A stretch of 64,000 nt of DNA, from contig CANTUZ010000002.1 of NCBI GenBank assembly GCA_947846985.1, positions 17,003,587 to 17,067,586 on the forward strand. Reading direction: 5' to 3'. Origin of the DNA: Fratercula arctica (lineage: Eukaryota > Chordata > Aves > Charadriiformes > Alcidae). Numbering within the stretch: position 1 is the first letter of the stretch; every line of letters starts with the position of its first letter. Under the pieces are notes generated by a model, which searched no databases, was not told the origin of the DNA, and saw only the letters and a list, made by a program, of their open reading frames with translations. Positions 1-13,340 of this stretch are shown here, in pieces. Both the position numbers and the translations under genes were made by a program.

Positions 1-142
1 ATGACTCATTTGGTACATTTCTGTAGATTTACTAATGCAAATTACATGGAATTAAATAGTTTAAGGACAGGTACACGCCTCCTATTCATGATGCAATGCC
101 TGCATTGAGAAACAGTGTGTTATCAATTACACCTTAACATAC

Positions 143-249
143 TCATAGAATCACAGAATTGTTAGGGTTGGAAGGGACCTTAAAGATCATCTAGTTCCAA
201 CCCCCCCGCCATGGTCAGGGACACCTCCCACTAGACCAGGATGCTCCAC
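143..249 (-). mobile_element. CR1 LINE 3'-end fragment
   Basis: This is the 3' tail of a CR1 non-LTR retrotransposon, lying antisense. The left edge holds the two terminal octamers (TCATAGAA then TCACAGAAT, the complement of the avian CR1 terminus). They are followed by GGTTGGAAGGGACCTTA, the ATCATCTAGTTCCAAC block and the CACCTCCCACTAGACCAGG segment around the ORF2 stop. Similarity stops near 249, so the copy is severely 5'-truncated, which is usual for CR1. The second octamer has a T-to-C change and the C-run is expanded, so it is somewhat diverged. It has no coding capacity. Confidence 0.93.
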
Positions 250-3200
250 TGGATGCAGCATCAGCCAAACCAGTAGTAAACACCACCTAAAATTATGTTT
301 TGTTTCATTTTCCTCTTTGGTGGCTATGCAAACAAAGAATTTCACACTTTTTTAAACAGAATATATTTGGTGCTTCCAATGGATGCCTAGTGTACGCAGG
401 AGAGGTGGGCTGCCCTGTAGAACTGCTTGTTTCTCTCCAAGAGCAAGTGGAATGAATGTAGCAGGACTAGCTCAGATTCCAGCATCTAAAATGCTGACAA
501 TTAATTGGCACAGGTGACTCTTGCCCAGTATGACAAGCTACCTAAAGAAGAACATACCTGGGAGAAGATACCTGTCAATCACCTGAAAGGAAAGAGACAC
601 TTTTAGGGTCAAGATGTACTCGAACCTCCACCCCGGAGTCAGCAGGTAAACAATGTGTATTTGCAAACTGAAATAACTTCCCTTGCACAAAATCCATTCA
701 GCCTTCAGTTTTACCCCTGGTTTTCTCTAACATTCTAATTTAAATATATTTGGGAAGAGATGTCTGAAACTTCCCTAACTGTGCAGAAATTGTGAGTGCC
801 AGCTGCAGAAAGTAGGAGGGGGGACAGCAGCGTGGCAGAGTAATCCTGGACAAGTTTAACTCATTAGGAGCTGCTATAAAATGCTGACAGTGTTACCATC
901 GCTGAACTCACAGAAAACTATGGCATGCCGTATACTGCACAGAAGGATCTACCTTTGTATACAGACTCTTCTGCAAGCAGAAGACAGCTCCATCTGCCCA
1001 TGTTCCATCTTGGCCCGATAGAAGCCAGCGTCCAACCAAAACCCTCACTGGTGTCACAGCATCGTGCCCAGCCCAAGCAAAGCCATTCCTGCTGTTTAGC
1101 CTGGCTTGTCAGTGCAGGCGTGCTGCCATACAGATACAGATCACCTATTTCTAACTAATTCAGCGCAATAGTGCAGGCAAACTGGAATCCAAAAAAATAA
1201 TATGTAACTAAGAATAAGCTTAAGGGGAAAAAAGAAAAAGACAGCAAGATCAGCTAGGAGCTCCTAAAGCTTGCAAACAGCAGCCACGCTCTTGCTGCAG
1301 GTGCCGTGCCCTGGGCAGAGAGCTCTCTTGGCAAGCCAAGCTTTGCCACTCCAAACCCTCTTCAGACAAATTTACAGCCTGAAACAGATGAAACCAGTGT
1401 CAAGCGAGTGTTCAGTCTTATTTCTTTCAAAAAGCCATTGTCAGTGTAGAAGGCAGGTTACTTTTGTCCAGTGTTCGTACCCTCATCGTCCCTCATTTGT
1501 GTATTAATGCTTGGGTCCCTAACCCAGTCACCAACTGCTAGAAAAAAAACAGTGGAAGAAGCAACATAAGGTCCAAACATGAGTGTAATACAGGACACCA
1601 TTTTTCTCATGTTTCTTTGCAGCTGTTGTAGAACTAGGAATAAACACTTTAGAAGAAATTTTTTATTTAGAAACTATGACACTGATCAGAAATAACATTT
1701 TATAAAGCCACTTTCCTCAATTTGACGAGATCACACAGATATGAGTTTTACAATCCTATTACATGTACTCAAACTGTAAAAGTGCTCTTCAAAAACACAG
1801 ACCTTGTTTTTAATTTCTAGCTAGAGTAAAAGCAGAAAATAGATGTTTGGAAGTTTAAATTTATATGAGCCTTTGGTCCAGGTATGATCTCCAAGATCTC
1901 TGTTAAACAGACTTGCATGGACCTGTGACCATAATTTAGTTTTCCCACACATGTAAAATATTTTCTTCATCACTCATCGTTGCCACACAACATTTCTCTT
2001 CGGGAAGCCTGTAGTGCTTTCTTACTGCATTTTGCACCAGTGACTCCAGGAGTACTTGTATATAGCGACAGCTGCCGATGTGCCCAAACAGAAATACACG
2101 GTGCAATATAGTGGAAGAAGTAACAAGTGCAGCACCAAGGGAAAGAGATCCTTCTCAAGCTCAAAATACCACCTTAATCACAATTTCTTGTTTTCTAAAG
2201 TTTAATTTGCTTGCTTTCAATGCAACTAAAAAGTGCTCAAATTCCTTTTGCATTTAGAGTATGCTGCTTCCTTTGCTTTTGTGTCTGCATCTACACCGTT
2301 GGTGTCAGATGATATACCAGGTAGAATGGATGCTTTATCAAATCCCTGGAGAAGCAAATCAGGATAACCAAGTGGTATATTTATTCTATGATAATTTAAC
2401 TTGCCGCTAGGCACAACAAAACAAAAAGGTGGCACCTAATCTTCAGTTCTGAACTTTGCTCTTCTACCCTGAGCACAGGCTAATCTGGGCTGCTCAGAAG
2501 CCACCCTGCATGACCGGCTGCGTTGTGGACATGTCAGCCCACGTTCAGCTGTCCAGTCACACGGAGTGCGTCTTCTCTCAGCTTACCAGCAGGGAATGTC
2601 CAAGAGAATTTGTAGTTTACCCTGCTGAGCAAAGGAATTAGAACGATCAAAAAAGGATCAGTGACAGAACGGCTTAATGTGGTTCTTGCCAATAATCTGA
2701 AAAGATGAGCCAGTTGTCAGAAAGTATCTATGGGAAGGTAGATTTTTCTTTCTGAAGTCATTCTGAATTAGCTGCACACTGCTGCAGCTGGTAGATCTCT
2801 CGAGAAGAAATAGGACAGGACAGTTTTTTCCTACTCTGTATCTTAAAAGTTATGTATACCCAGGTCCATATTTCAATCACCCTCATTGCCTAAGATGCAA
2901 ATACACCAAAGGGTGATTTCTATACCTATTTTAAATTTTTAAACTCATTATTAACTCATACACTGAAGACAGACTAAAAAAATCTTATTATTAATAGGAA
3001 AATGTCAGTGAACGAATACAATACTCTTGAATTTAATGTACAGCTTCCTGGAGAAAAACTGAGCACTCTCGGCAAGTGTTTCAGGCTCCGTACAACCTGA
3101 TGGCATGAGGAACATAAAGCATTCCACTGTTCTGAATAAAAAAATCCATACTACATTATTAATAGTAATTCCTTTAGATAAATGTTCAACTCTACACCTG

Positions 3201-3436
3201 TCCCACAGATTCAACTAATCTATCAAAAAAATATTTCTGTTCATTAAACCTAATAAAATATTTTAGACAGTAAACGTAATCACAACTTTTAACTAACTGA
3301 CTACATCTGAAATTACTTCGTATGAGTAGAATTTCACAGGTTCCCTCCATGTTAGGCTTGCAAGGCATAACGACAAGCTGCATTTATTTTCAGAACATAG
3401 AAAAGCATGTTTCAGAGAAAGACAACTTTTCCCATC
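250..3436. other. Anonymous AT-rich noncoding DNA
   Basis: No gene is recognisable. Open frames here (for example 925-1158 plus, 1271-1507 plus and 2226-2435 minus) are under 80 codons. None has a domain I recognise, and none sits between convincing splice sites. No repeat family could be named. Confidence 0.6.
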
Positions 3437-3490
3437 TTTGGTTTGGGGTTTTTGTGTGGTGGGTTTTTTTTTTTTTTTTTTTTTTTTTTT
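3437..3490. repeat. Pure G/T tract ending in a 27-T run
   Basis: There are 54 consecutive bases with no A or C. An irregular G/T part (TTTGGTTTGGGGTTTTTG, then TGTGGTGGG) leads into 27 uninterrupted T residues at 3464-3490. On the minus strand this is a long poly(A) followed by C-punctuated A runs. It could be an old retrotransposed tail or a degenerate microsatellite. No source element is visible next to it. Confidence 0.9.
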
Positions 3491-6400
3491 CAATTATTCT
3501 AACATCTATAAGTAGTCTCCTTTGATGACAAAGAAAAGCATACATTTACAAGGTAACTGGTACTGAGTTTCTAACGTCTCCTCCCAGCTGGAAGGGAGGT
3601 GAGGGGTGCGGAGACAGAACATGAAGTTCTCCAGACCTCTGTCAGCTTTGTGCAAGGTCAGAGCCCGGGGCTCCAGCTTCCCGGAGCTCCTGGCCTCCTG
3701 CTAACCACACCACAACGAGAAGTGAGAGTGGGAGGAGGCAGTTTTCTCAATTAAGTGAAGAGCTGGAGAAATCCCAGGAGAGGTGGAGATGGCAGTGTCA
3801 GACAGGCTTCTGTGGAAAAAAAAAGCCAGGAGAGCCATGTCTGCAGAAGCGTATTTATGTTTAATTTATTAATCAGCAGCTTAGAGTCTGTTTTGTACAC
3901 ATGTAGTAGCCTTGTAAAATTAGGCTAAAAGTTGTTCTTAAGACTATCCTTTTACTTCCTCTGGTGGAATTTATTCAGGAAGTACTTACACGGCACCTCC
4001 TCCTCCCCCAGGTTAGTTACGTCTGCGTACAGAAAAACCTCATTTAACATGTTCTCTAAAAGCAAATTTGAAATAGTCACATCTAAGCAAATAACAGATA
4101 GACAGGTTTGAAGGTGAGAAAAAAAAATGGCATAACACAAAGTCAGTTTTAAACTTGAAACTAAGAATTGATCTTAGAGATCAGAAAAGAGGAAGTGGAA
4201 AGGTAAAGGGAAAGTTATTTTTGCATAGTACCATGTGAAATTAAAGGTTTTCTTTAAGAAATGCTTATACATTAACTTCAGCTCTTGAAAAACAGTTTTT
4301 TTTCTAACTTAACTTCAGAAAGTTTCTAGAAATAGATTAGTGATAAGAAATGCCACCAAATAAATTCTTTCCTCCAGAAGCAGTGACAAGCAGTTAATAG
4401 CTCAGCAGCCAGAAATGTGCCATCTGCAAGCTGTGCCAATTAGATTATTTCCAGTAACATAATATCCTCTATACCCCAATCATTAGATCTTTCTTATTTC
4501 ATCTAACTTTGAATAGTATCTCAATAACACATTATAGTCACAAATCAGCATCAACTCCATGATTGAGAGCGGCTCTGCAGGAGTGGCTGAGCCTTGTACC
4601 CTGCACCCCTCTGCTTGCCTTGCCGTCCACCCACGGAACACACAATGTGTGTGTGTACATCTGCCCGAAAATTTAGAAAAAAAATCATGCTAGCACTTAA
4701 AATTTTGAAACCACCGGTTTCAAACCTGAAATATTTAATTTTTCCACAAGAAATATTTAATTTTTCAATAGTAAGGGCAACAAACCTCTCCACAATACTC
4801 CTCTTTAGGTGTGATAGCAATTTCAAAGCACACAGGAAATCATGACTGTCACTTCAAGAGATAAGAGTCTTTACAGCACTTCCTAGGAGCAACTGTGCAT
4901 TCAGAAACACAGAAGCCATTTCAACACTGAAAAAAGTTTTCTGCGATGAGTAAAGGAGAAGCAGGAACGGTACAGTATGACCATATGCATGGCTAAAAAA
5001 AAAATGCAACATTTTGTCAAGGACATCTTTAAGCTTCAAGCAGAACATCAGAGTGACCAGGTATTTTTATTTGTGCATATCTTCAAAAATGCAGTATTTA
5101 CATGAGAGTCTTCTAACGCTCACCATTTTTAGTTACATTAGAAAACACATTCATGAGCTTCAAAGAAAGGCATGTTACAGAAATATTACATGTTCTGTTC
5201 CAATATTAAATAGTGAGAGGCATTTTATTAATGTACAGACTAATTGCAGTTGTCCCAGCACATCTGAATGCATTGTCCTTAAGATGATTTCATGATATAA
5301 TCTGACATCGGGGTGGGGGGGGGAGAAGTAAACACTTGCATATTGAAACCCTGAGACTTAGCGCATTGACTGTCCTTCTCTGAAACATTTGGTGTGAGTA
5401 TACTGAAATAGTGTGTGGCTCTTGATGCGACAGTACAATCTCACATGAGCATACGTGGGAAAAATTAAGGCTTCAACGATATTATTTGATTGCAACAAAA
5501 AGATCCAAGTGACAGACCTAATAGCTGGAATCGTCACCAGTTGAGGATTTCACCGATCGGACAATTAAATTGGATCTAGTGAAGTTAAACAGTAAACATG
5601 TTGGCTGATTGTGGGTCCTACTCCCTACATGCACACCACCGTTACGACAGCAAACCAAAACAGACTTGAGAAACCCTCATAAAGCAATAGTTTCTTCTAC
5701 CACTTTTGTTTAATATCTTGAAGCTAAACTATAAAGCATCACAAAACATACTTGAAAAATAATGTTGCATTAAATGCTTGAGAGGGAAACTGTTTGATCA
5801 CCCAACTGATCACATTGCAAAGCACCAAATGATGGAGTTCGTTGGAGCGATGGGTGGACATTCACCGGGCAGCAAGAACAGAAGTTGTTTCTTGTGGCAC
5901 TGCTCTGCCAGTTCCCCCACCCTCTTCCACGGGTCTGCCAGCCTCCCCCCCCTAGCAAAAGACACTCTTCCTCTCAAACTTTTAAAGTTTAGGGTCTTAT
6001 TTCTTGCTAGATTTTGCTATGAGAATAGGAAATTGTTACAGCCTGAGTGAAGTCTGAGACATGTTCCTGTGCTTCAAAGCCGAAGAAAACAGAGACTATA
6101 GGTGAAGAAGTAGCTGGACAAACTCCCCTGATTATAGAGTAAGTATGCTAGGATGAAGAAAGCAAAATGCTCTTTACTTCTGCTTCTTCCAGGCCTCTGG
6201 CTAACTGAGTACCTTCTCCACGACATTAAACAGCTCTCAGCAGCAAGATGGGTGTCAACTTCAAATGCAAGCAGCTTTCCCAGTGCTTCACTATTCACTC
6301 AATCAAATTTATGCTTTCCTGTCCATTGATATTGTATTTTCTAAGTTTTTAATTAAATTAAAAATTACTTTCAGAATATATTACATTTGAAAAAACATGT

Positions 6401-7826
6401 TCAACAGCCAACAAAATTGCTATAAATATATGGGTTCTCATATTTGGAATGAAGAGAGAACTCCACGTCAGGACAAAGAAGAAACTGCATGCCAACTCCC
6501 AGGGAGCGGCTGACAGAAGTGCTTCTGGAGTTTTCAACATTATTAATATCCTGTTTTCAAAACAGCAAGACATAATTCTTATGTTGTACCTTTTCATGTA
6601 CAAAGCTATTTTAACATTTCCTGGTTTATTATAGCAATGCATTATTGTTCTAGATACTTATTAAAAGCAAAATCCTGTAGCCACTTGCTATGCTGTAGCC
6701 ATTGGGTGAGCAAGCGATACCTCAGAAGGACATGAAGCTGTCTGAAATTCCAGAAGCTAAAAATAGTTGGCACCTTAAAGCAAAACCAAAATTAATGCTA
6801 TTGAACAATTTTTAGCATATGAAGAAAAAACTGTCATATCTGGAAACATGATTTCTAATTTTTAAAATGGAAATTTAGTACAGTATCAAAAGACGTGACC
6901 AGGCATAACTGTTGCCTTTGAGATGAAAAGCAGAAAATCGCGCACGTGAAAGGAAAAGAAAGTTCAAGCAGGTCTAAGTTTTGGGTTTGTTTTTTTTAAG
7001 ACTCAAAAATCTACCTTCAATAATTTTTCTTTAGGTCAGTGCTTCATTTCCCTGCTTTAGTTAAGATGTCTTTAGAAGTTGATTTTTTGAGCTTTTCTGC
7101 AGGACAGACTAAACTACTGGTTTCAATAAAAGAAAACTGTATTGCTACAAGTGTACAATTTCTCTGGTGTATAGGATGGAAAGAGGGCAATTAAAAGAAT
7201 TATTTTTAAGAAACCTGCTGACAATATCTAGGAAAACGTACTAATGAACTTGAATTCATAATATAATCATCTGCATCATCCTCAGAAAAGGTTTAGGATG
7301 TACAAGCTGAATGTTGAAAGCCACTGGCAGATACCTTCTGCGTGGCATGTGATATATAAATGTTCTAATACACAGTTGTATGGATTAATCTGAAAAGCCT
7401 CGAGACTTGTGGAAGAGATAAGACCGGACTCAGCATATAAAAAATAACTCAGCATAGATTACAAAAAACATCCCATAATCAGAAGAAAAGAAGACTGCAC
7501 AGCTGAGGGGAAAATAATGGCTCCTTCTGTAACTTCAGGTCAAGCCCCTGAGACAGCTTCCTACAGAGGTTTCACTTACATGACCACCTGCTAATTTTCC
7601 ACGTGACTCCTGTCTCATTCAGCGTACCGGACAGGCCACGCTCGCTCACTAGGCAGATAGTCAGCTTTAATTTGCACAGGTATCACTGAGTGATCACTCA
7701 CTCAATCCAAAATTTCTTGCATTCCTTCTTTGTATCCATGTACTTAAACATCTTCACAACATCCCTCTGACAATAGGAAGAACTGGCTCCACTTGACAGA
7801 GAAAGTAAAACCAGATTAAAAATATT
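3491..7826. other. Anonymous AT-rich noncoding DNA
   Basis: No gene or named repeat is recognised. There is a short G-run cluster at 5310-5323 (G4-T-G9). Open frames reach only 94 codons (6358-6642 minus) and resemble no family I know. Confidence 0.6.
4728..4771. repeat. 22-bp tandem duplication (two copies)
   Basis: Two adjacent 22-bp units at 4728-4749 and 4750-4771 share a perfect 16-bp core, GAAATATTTAATTTTT, and differ in the last few bases. It looks like a small local duplication in AT-rich DNA. Confidence 0.9.
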
Positions 7827-7862
7827 AAAAAAAAAAAAACCAAACCAAAAACCACCACAAAA
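7827..7862. repeat. Pure A/C tract
   Basis: There are 36 bases made only of A and C: a 13-A run, then CCAAACC, AAAAACC and ACCACAAAA. It is the same compositional class as the tracts at 29875, 38838 and 59028. Confidence 0.9.
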
Positions 7863-9425
7863 TGAAGTGCTCAATAATTTGAAAGTTCAATTTGGAGTAT
7901 GAAAATCCAAGTTTTTAAAATTATTGTCATTTTGACAGCCACGTATATGTGCAGATGAGAATTTCAACAGAGTGCAGCTGCTCCCTGAACACCAAGTGCT
8001 TCTACTGAAGTGACCTGAGCGGCAGCAACGCAGCCAGAGGAACCTCTGTTCGCTGGCCACTGAAAGAGAAACAGATGTGATGGAAAGTACACAGCTATAA
8101 TTAAAGACCATTGTAACCACTACTGTTCCAAGTATGGAGTGGCCACGCTTCACATTTACGTATGCTCCTCTCCTTCAGCTGGTGACCGGGCTGATCTCTT
8201 GGATCTCGGCTGCTCTGCGTAACGACTGCAATAACTCAGCGCTCAGGCTGGATCTCAGACTCGCACCTTCCCTTTCTTCTCAACACTGCGAGTAATCTTG
8301 GCAATTTTATTTCAGCTCTCAAGAGTTTCCAATCAGAAATCTAAAATAACATTCCATTGAAATCTTCAAAAGATACTATTAATTAAATCCTCAAGAGAGA
8401 TGTGAATGAAAGCAAAAGTTTGAAAGACGAAGCTTTACCTGTACAGGATTCTCTGGTACCTTAAAACCCTCTGCAAACATTTATGTTCCTCCCGTCCACC
8501 AGCGTTGGCCGATATGAGCCCTGGCAAGGAGCCGCAGCCTGCTCCATGATTGTTTCTTTAGAGAGTTCTCTTCCCCATCGGTTAGTTTGCAGGTTTCCTC
8601 TTTACAGTTCCTTTTCATTTTAATGCACAGAATTCAAACAGGTTAACGTAGCATCAAAATAATGTGAGAGGCACACAGAATTTAATATTCAATTAAAAAA
8701 TACTATGCCAAGCCTTTTCCCAAATGCATGCATCACTGTGCTGAATTAAGGTTTTGTAGGCAGTTTTTCCACAATTTTTAAAACCGTTATTGTTTCATTA
8801 TTTTTCTTTTTAGATGAGATTATAAGCAGTTAAGGAAATCATGTTAAATAGAACCACACTCATCTCTGAGGGTCAGCAGCAAAACCTTGCTCAGTAGAGA
8901 GGTTTTTCAGCAATGGATTCAATTTAAGAGATACTAAGGACACTTAAAAATTCTTGTTTTGGAGACTCCTGAAATTATAAGAGCTATTATGGTTAGTAGC
9001 AAAAATTTTGTATCATTTAACTATTTAAGAGGGAACATACCTTATTGAACAACTCTCTGTGATAACTAAATCATAACAAGAGTACACATGTATAAACTGC
9101 GCTTGAGGACTCTGAATTTCAAATACAGCATCATCAAGGGTACGTTACTAGCCATATTAGAACCTTCTTTCCTGACCCTGAATCCACTATCCTTTTGTAA
9201 CATATACGTACCTTTTTTCAGTTAAAAAGCAAATAAAAATCCTTAACCAAACCTTACAGAACACTACATTCAGAGCTTAAGACAAATAACTTGCTCAAAT
9301 TTCACTTCATCAAACTTTGTGATGTTGTTCCACAGCAAAAAGGTATTTTTAGTAGAAATGCACACAAAGGTGGAAATCTAACACAAACTCCAGTGTGAAT
9401 ACTGAAGTTTTCACAAAGCAATAAG

Positions 9426-9454
9426 CAACCAAAAAAAACCCAAAAAAACCAACC
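9426..9454. repeat. Pure A/C tract
   Basis: There are 29 bases of A and C only, as three A-runs punctuated by CC or CCC (AACC, A8, CCC, A7, CCAACC). The composition matches the other A/C tracts in the window. Confidence 0.85.
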
Positions 9455-11720
9455 TTGTTTTTACAAGGTAAAGTGTTACCCAGGTGCTGCATATATTTAA
9501 TACATATTTTAAACTATTAGTCAGATGTTGGTTCTAAGATTAAATCTCAGAGTCTGGAACTGCTGTTATGAGGAAAAGCTGTTGAAGCAGATGTTTAAGA
9601 ACTGAAAGGAAAAGAACAGATGAGGGCAGTATAGATTTTTGTCAATTAATACTTTAGAAGATAAGGAAATATTTACAGCTATTTTTAGCCACTGCTTCCT
9701 GCTTTTTTCCAGACTTATAACGTTTAAATCAAAGTGCCACTTGCAGGGTAAAGCTGCAACTATGACAACTTTCACAAGCTGAAGCTGTTCCAAGAAAAGG
9801 GGGGGGGGGCTCAAACAGGCTCCTTCTAACTCCTCTTGCCTAAGTGATGCGTGCCACATCAGCCTATGTTAGCCAGGAAGCATCTGAAAGGGTCATGTTT
9901 TTAGTGCTGTAACGTAAAACTAAACACTGAAAAACAGGGGAAAGGGAGTATCGATTTCTACAGGTTAAAGAGGAGCAAACAAAAAGGAAGAAATAAGCAG
10001 TGTCAAGAAAAAAATAAATTAGCAAAATTTCCAAGCAGAACAGGCTAAGTTGACTAGTCACCACACTACTCAGTTAAAAATGCTCTATGTTTTGTCTGAG
10101 GAAGTGCACTGAAACATATTCCATTTCAGTTTTACAGGTGTATCTGATTTAAAACAGCATGAAACTGATAAATAGGCAAAATAAAACAATCAGTTTCCTC
10201 AAGACCATTCGTTACTCCAGCTGTCACGTCCAATTCCAGCTCATGTGTCATGATCGGAAATCCTAAGCTACTACCATCAAGACAAGTTGTTTTTTTTTCC
10301 TCCCGGATTAATTGAAACCAGAATTTTTTTTTAAGACAATTCTTAAGTTATCAAAGGAGGAAGATACAAAGTTTCACCAAAGAATTTTCTATGTAATGGC
10401 ACATGTTACTTCTTTTTTCCTCTGTGTCACAGAAGACAGTTTTACTTACTGAAAATGGGTATTCAAAGAGCTATAATTATAAAAAAATTTACATACACAC
10501 ATATGTGCATCTGTGCATTTAAGGGGATAACACTAAAAGTCAGTGCACTGAAATGCTAAACTAGTTTTACACATAGTGAAACCAGGGTAAAAGCAAGTGT
10601 AATTCAAATAAAGGTATATAGAAACAACCACATCAAATGCCTTTCGAGTATTGCTATGGGTTGTTGGTAAAAAGCAAAACTATGTTAATGAAGTTTCTAA
10701 AACAAAAGGTTAAACACGGAAATCAACTTTCATACACCCACATTAATACAGAAAATGAAAATCTTTGCAAGCATCCACATATTCACTGCTTAATTCATTG
10801 AGAATGTTTTCAGTGCATTTCATAATACCTGTTTCACGTTTAGAGAGCTCTAACTCAAAACAGATGTAGAAATCACTGCTTATTTTAACACACTAAACAA
10901 AACAATTATGAAGTGTGTGACAGTTCAAGTAGAAATATCAGTTGTTATCCATTAAAAACAAAGTAAGTGGCATTTCAGGTAATTTACTACTATACAAAAT
11001 AGCTGTTATTACTGTTGGTTTGCCACTACAAAATCTCTCCCTACGAGCAAAACCCAACAATTTGAAAAAAGCAGAGGGAAAACCAGAAGTTCTAAATAGA
11101 ACGGCAACACCTTTACACAGGGATGATGAGAAAACTTCATATAGTGACATAATATAGCATACTAGATCATATAGAAGACATTCCATAGAGCAGAGATATA
11201 TAAATCCTTCTAGCTTGGCTTTTCATATATGCAGAGATTTTGATTCAGGAAGTTACTGGAGCCACACACTGCTGAATTTGGATGATTTGCTGTTCTCCTT
11301 TTTTCATGCTGTTCCCTTAGCATCTGGTATTAGTCACTATCTTTCAGGTTTTGCTCCATTTATGGTTGGGTATTAGTCTTACTCTAACAAAATCAAACAG
11401 CCCAACTGTCATAGCGGAACAATAAATTCAATAATTGACAGGGTTTGGAGACTGAAAGATGAACTGGAAGGAGACACCAAGCATAGCAGCCCTGCCTACA
11501 CCCATTGATCCTTGAAGGTGTCCGAGGGAGACGGTGGATGATGCCCAGTGGAGCTCTGCCCAGAAACGTGACTCCAGGAGGACTTGCCTGAGATAGAAGA
11601 TTTCAAGACATAAGGCAGCCCTCAACTTCTGCAGCAGAGGGAGACGGCAGTGAGTGGGCTAGACAAGCAGCATGCAATCCACCAAAGCTAGCTGACTATA
11701 GTCTATGAGCTCTCTACTCT

Positions 11721-11748
11721 TGGTGCTACCTGCCAGAAGGTAGCACCA
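11721..11748. repeat. Perfect 11-bp inverted repeat with 6-nt loop
   Basis: The left arm TGGTGCTACCT (11721-11731) and right arm AGGTAGCACCA (11738-11748) are exact reverse complements around GCCAGA. Complementarity does not continue far beyond the arms, so the hairpin is too short for a typical microRNA precursor. No T-run follows it. Confidence 0.9.
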
Positions 11749-13340
11749 GCATGGCAAAGGGGGCCTTCAGGCCTGTATGCAGGGCTGGGGACTGTGCAGC
11801 AGGTTCTTAGCAAGATTTCTCCCCACCCTCTTGATGACCAAGGGAGATCTAGTTGTTCTGAGAAGCTTTCCATTCGTAAAGTGGTTTTGGTGGAAGACTG
11901 GCAGCTCAGAACAGTCTTGAAAAGATCTTTTGATAAGAGGGTAAAGAGCTGCTGGTTATATTGGAGCCCTCAGACATGACAGAAGAAAGCCTGTGCCAGA
12001 ATGCTCCATGCAGAAAAGCCTCCACCACACAGGAATCCCTGTGGAGCCTGGAAGCAGAAGGTATGAACCTGAATGCAGATTCAGACCAGGTCCTGTTCCC
12101 ACGCTCCATTCAGGGGGGACCTCAAAAACCACACAGAGCACCAGTGGAGGATACTCACTGGGCTAGATCCTTAGCCTGACTCAGTGCAGACAGCACTTAT
12201 AATCAGATTTGATGACTGAGTTGCAGAAAAACAGGGAACAGTTTTGATGAGCAACTTCTATCTTAGAAGACACTAAAAATCTGAGTCCTAGACCAGCTTT
12301 GGCTCTGACTGAATTGCACTCTCTCACCACTAAGGGTGCAAGAACAAAGGGACAGCTGAGGTCAAGAGGCAGAAGAGAGGCTTTAATTATCTTGTCATCA
12401 TGGTTGAGGGATAGCTCCCTCTTCTAACAGACCAGCGGGGAATCAAGGCATTTGTTGTTATTCCAAGAGAACTGGTTAAAGTTATGCAGGATAGAATGAA
12501 ACTGGAAGACTGCTCTATACTTAAGTTGCTATTAGAATACCGTATTTTCACTTGCTTATGAAAGTAACCTCAGCCAACTTTGTTAGAGTTTTGACATATA
12601 ATCTGACTTGAGGCAAATACTCTATTTGGAGCTTATCTGTCATAAAAAAGCTCCAATCATTTCAAGAAACTTGGATACAGGAAAAAATTTAAAATCTGAG
12701 CAAAATGCATGTGCACACACATCGAAACCTCATCTTTGAGCACGGTGGCACCTCTACATTTAGTAGGAGGAACCTGATATGTTTAACAATGTGCAACTTA
12801 TAGGGTAGGAATTTGCCTTTTACTGTTTTTGTTCCCCAGAGCTTGCCTAAAATACATCTTCAAGAACAGCAAATTTGTGGGAATAGGAAATTTGTACATA
12901 CTAATGACATAAAAAAAAGCTGAGATCCACAACATCCTGTTAGAAGTCTCAGTGGATTTTTTCAACTTTATCAGCTAAGATTTCTAAAAACTGTGGACAC
13001 CCTCCAGTATTGTCAGGGGTCTCCATGCTCCATTTTCCCCAGAGTAAAAGCTTCTGAGTTACAGCACCCGAACGGTTTTATATAGTACAGAGACACAGCC
13101 CCAACAACTGAGTGTCTTTTGTGCACTGACATTATTTGGAAGAGTACTGCCACATTGGCACTAGAAAAAGTTTTGGAACTTTACCAAGAAAAAGTTTTTC
13201 AATCTATTTTTAACAAACATGACTTCAAGGATAAAGTTCGTCTTTTTAAAAGTGGATTTTCCTCACAGTTTTAGTCCTTTGGTTAGGTAAGCCAGGAAGT
13301 TTCTCCTATGCTTTCAACTACTCTGTGCTGACACCTAGGC

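Larger units (their letters stand above)
7863..13340. other. Anonymous AT-rich noncoding DNA
   Basis: No gene is recognised. It contains an A/C tract at 9426-9454, an 11-G run at 9799-9809 and a hairpin at 11721-11748. The 11.45-12.2 kb part is less AT-rich and has overlapping 60-72-codon frames on both strands (11428-12179). These frames resemble no family I know. Confidence 0.55.

Noticed and set aside
3293..3525. Frames on both strands spanning poly-Lys or poly-Phe
   Set aside because: They read straight through the 27-T homopolymer and carry no other protein-like content.
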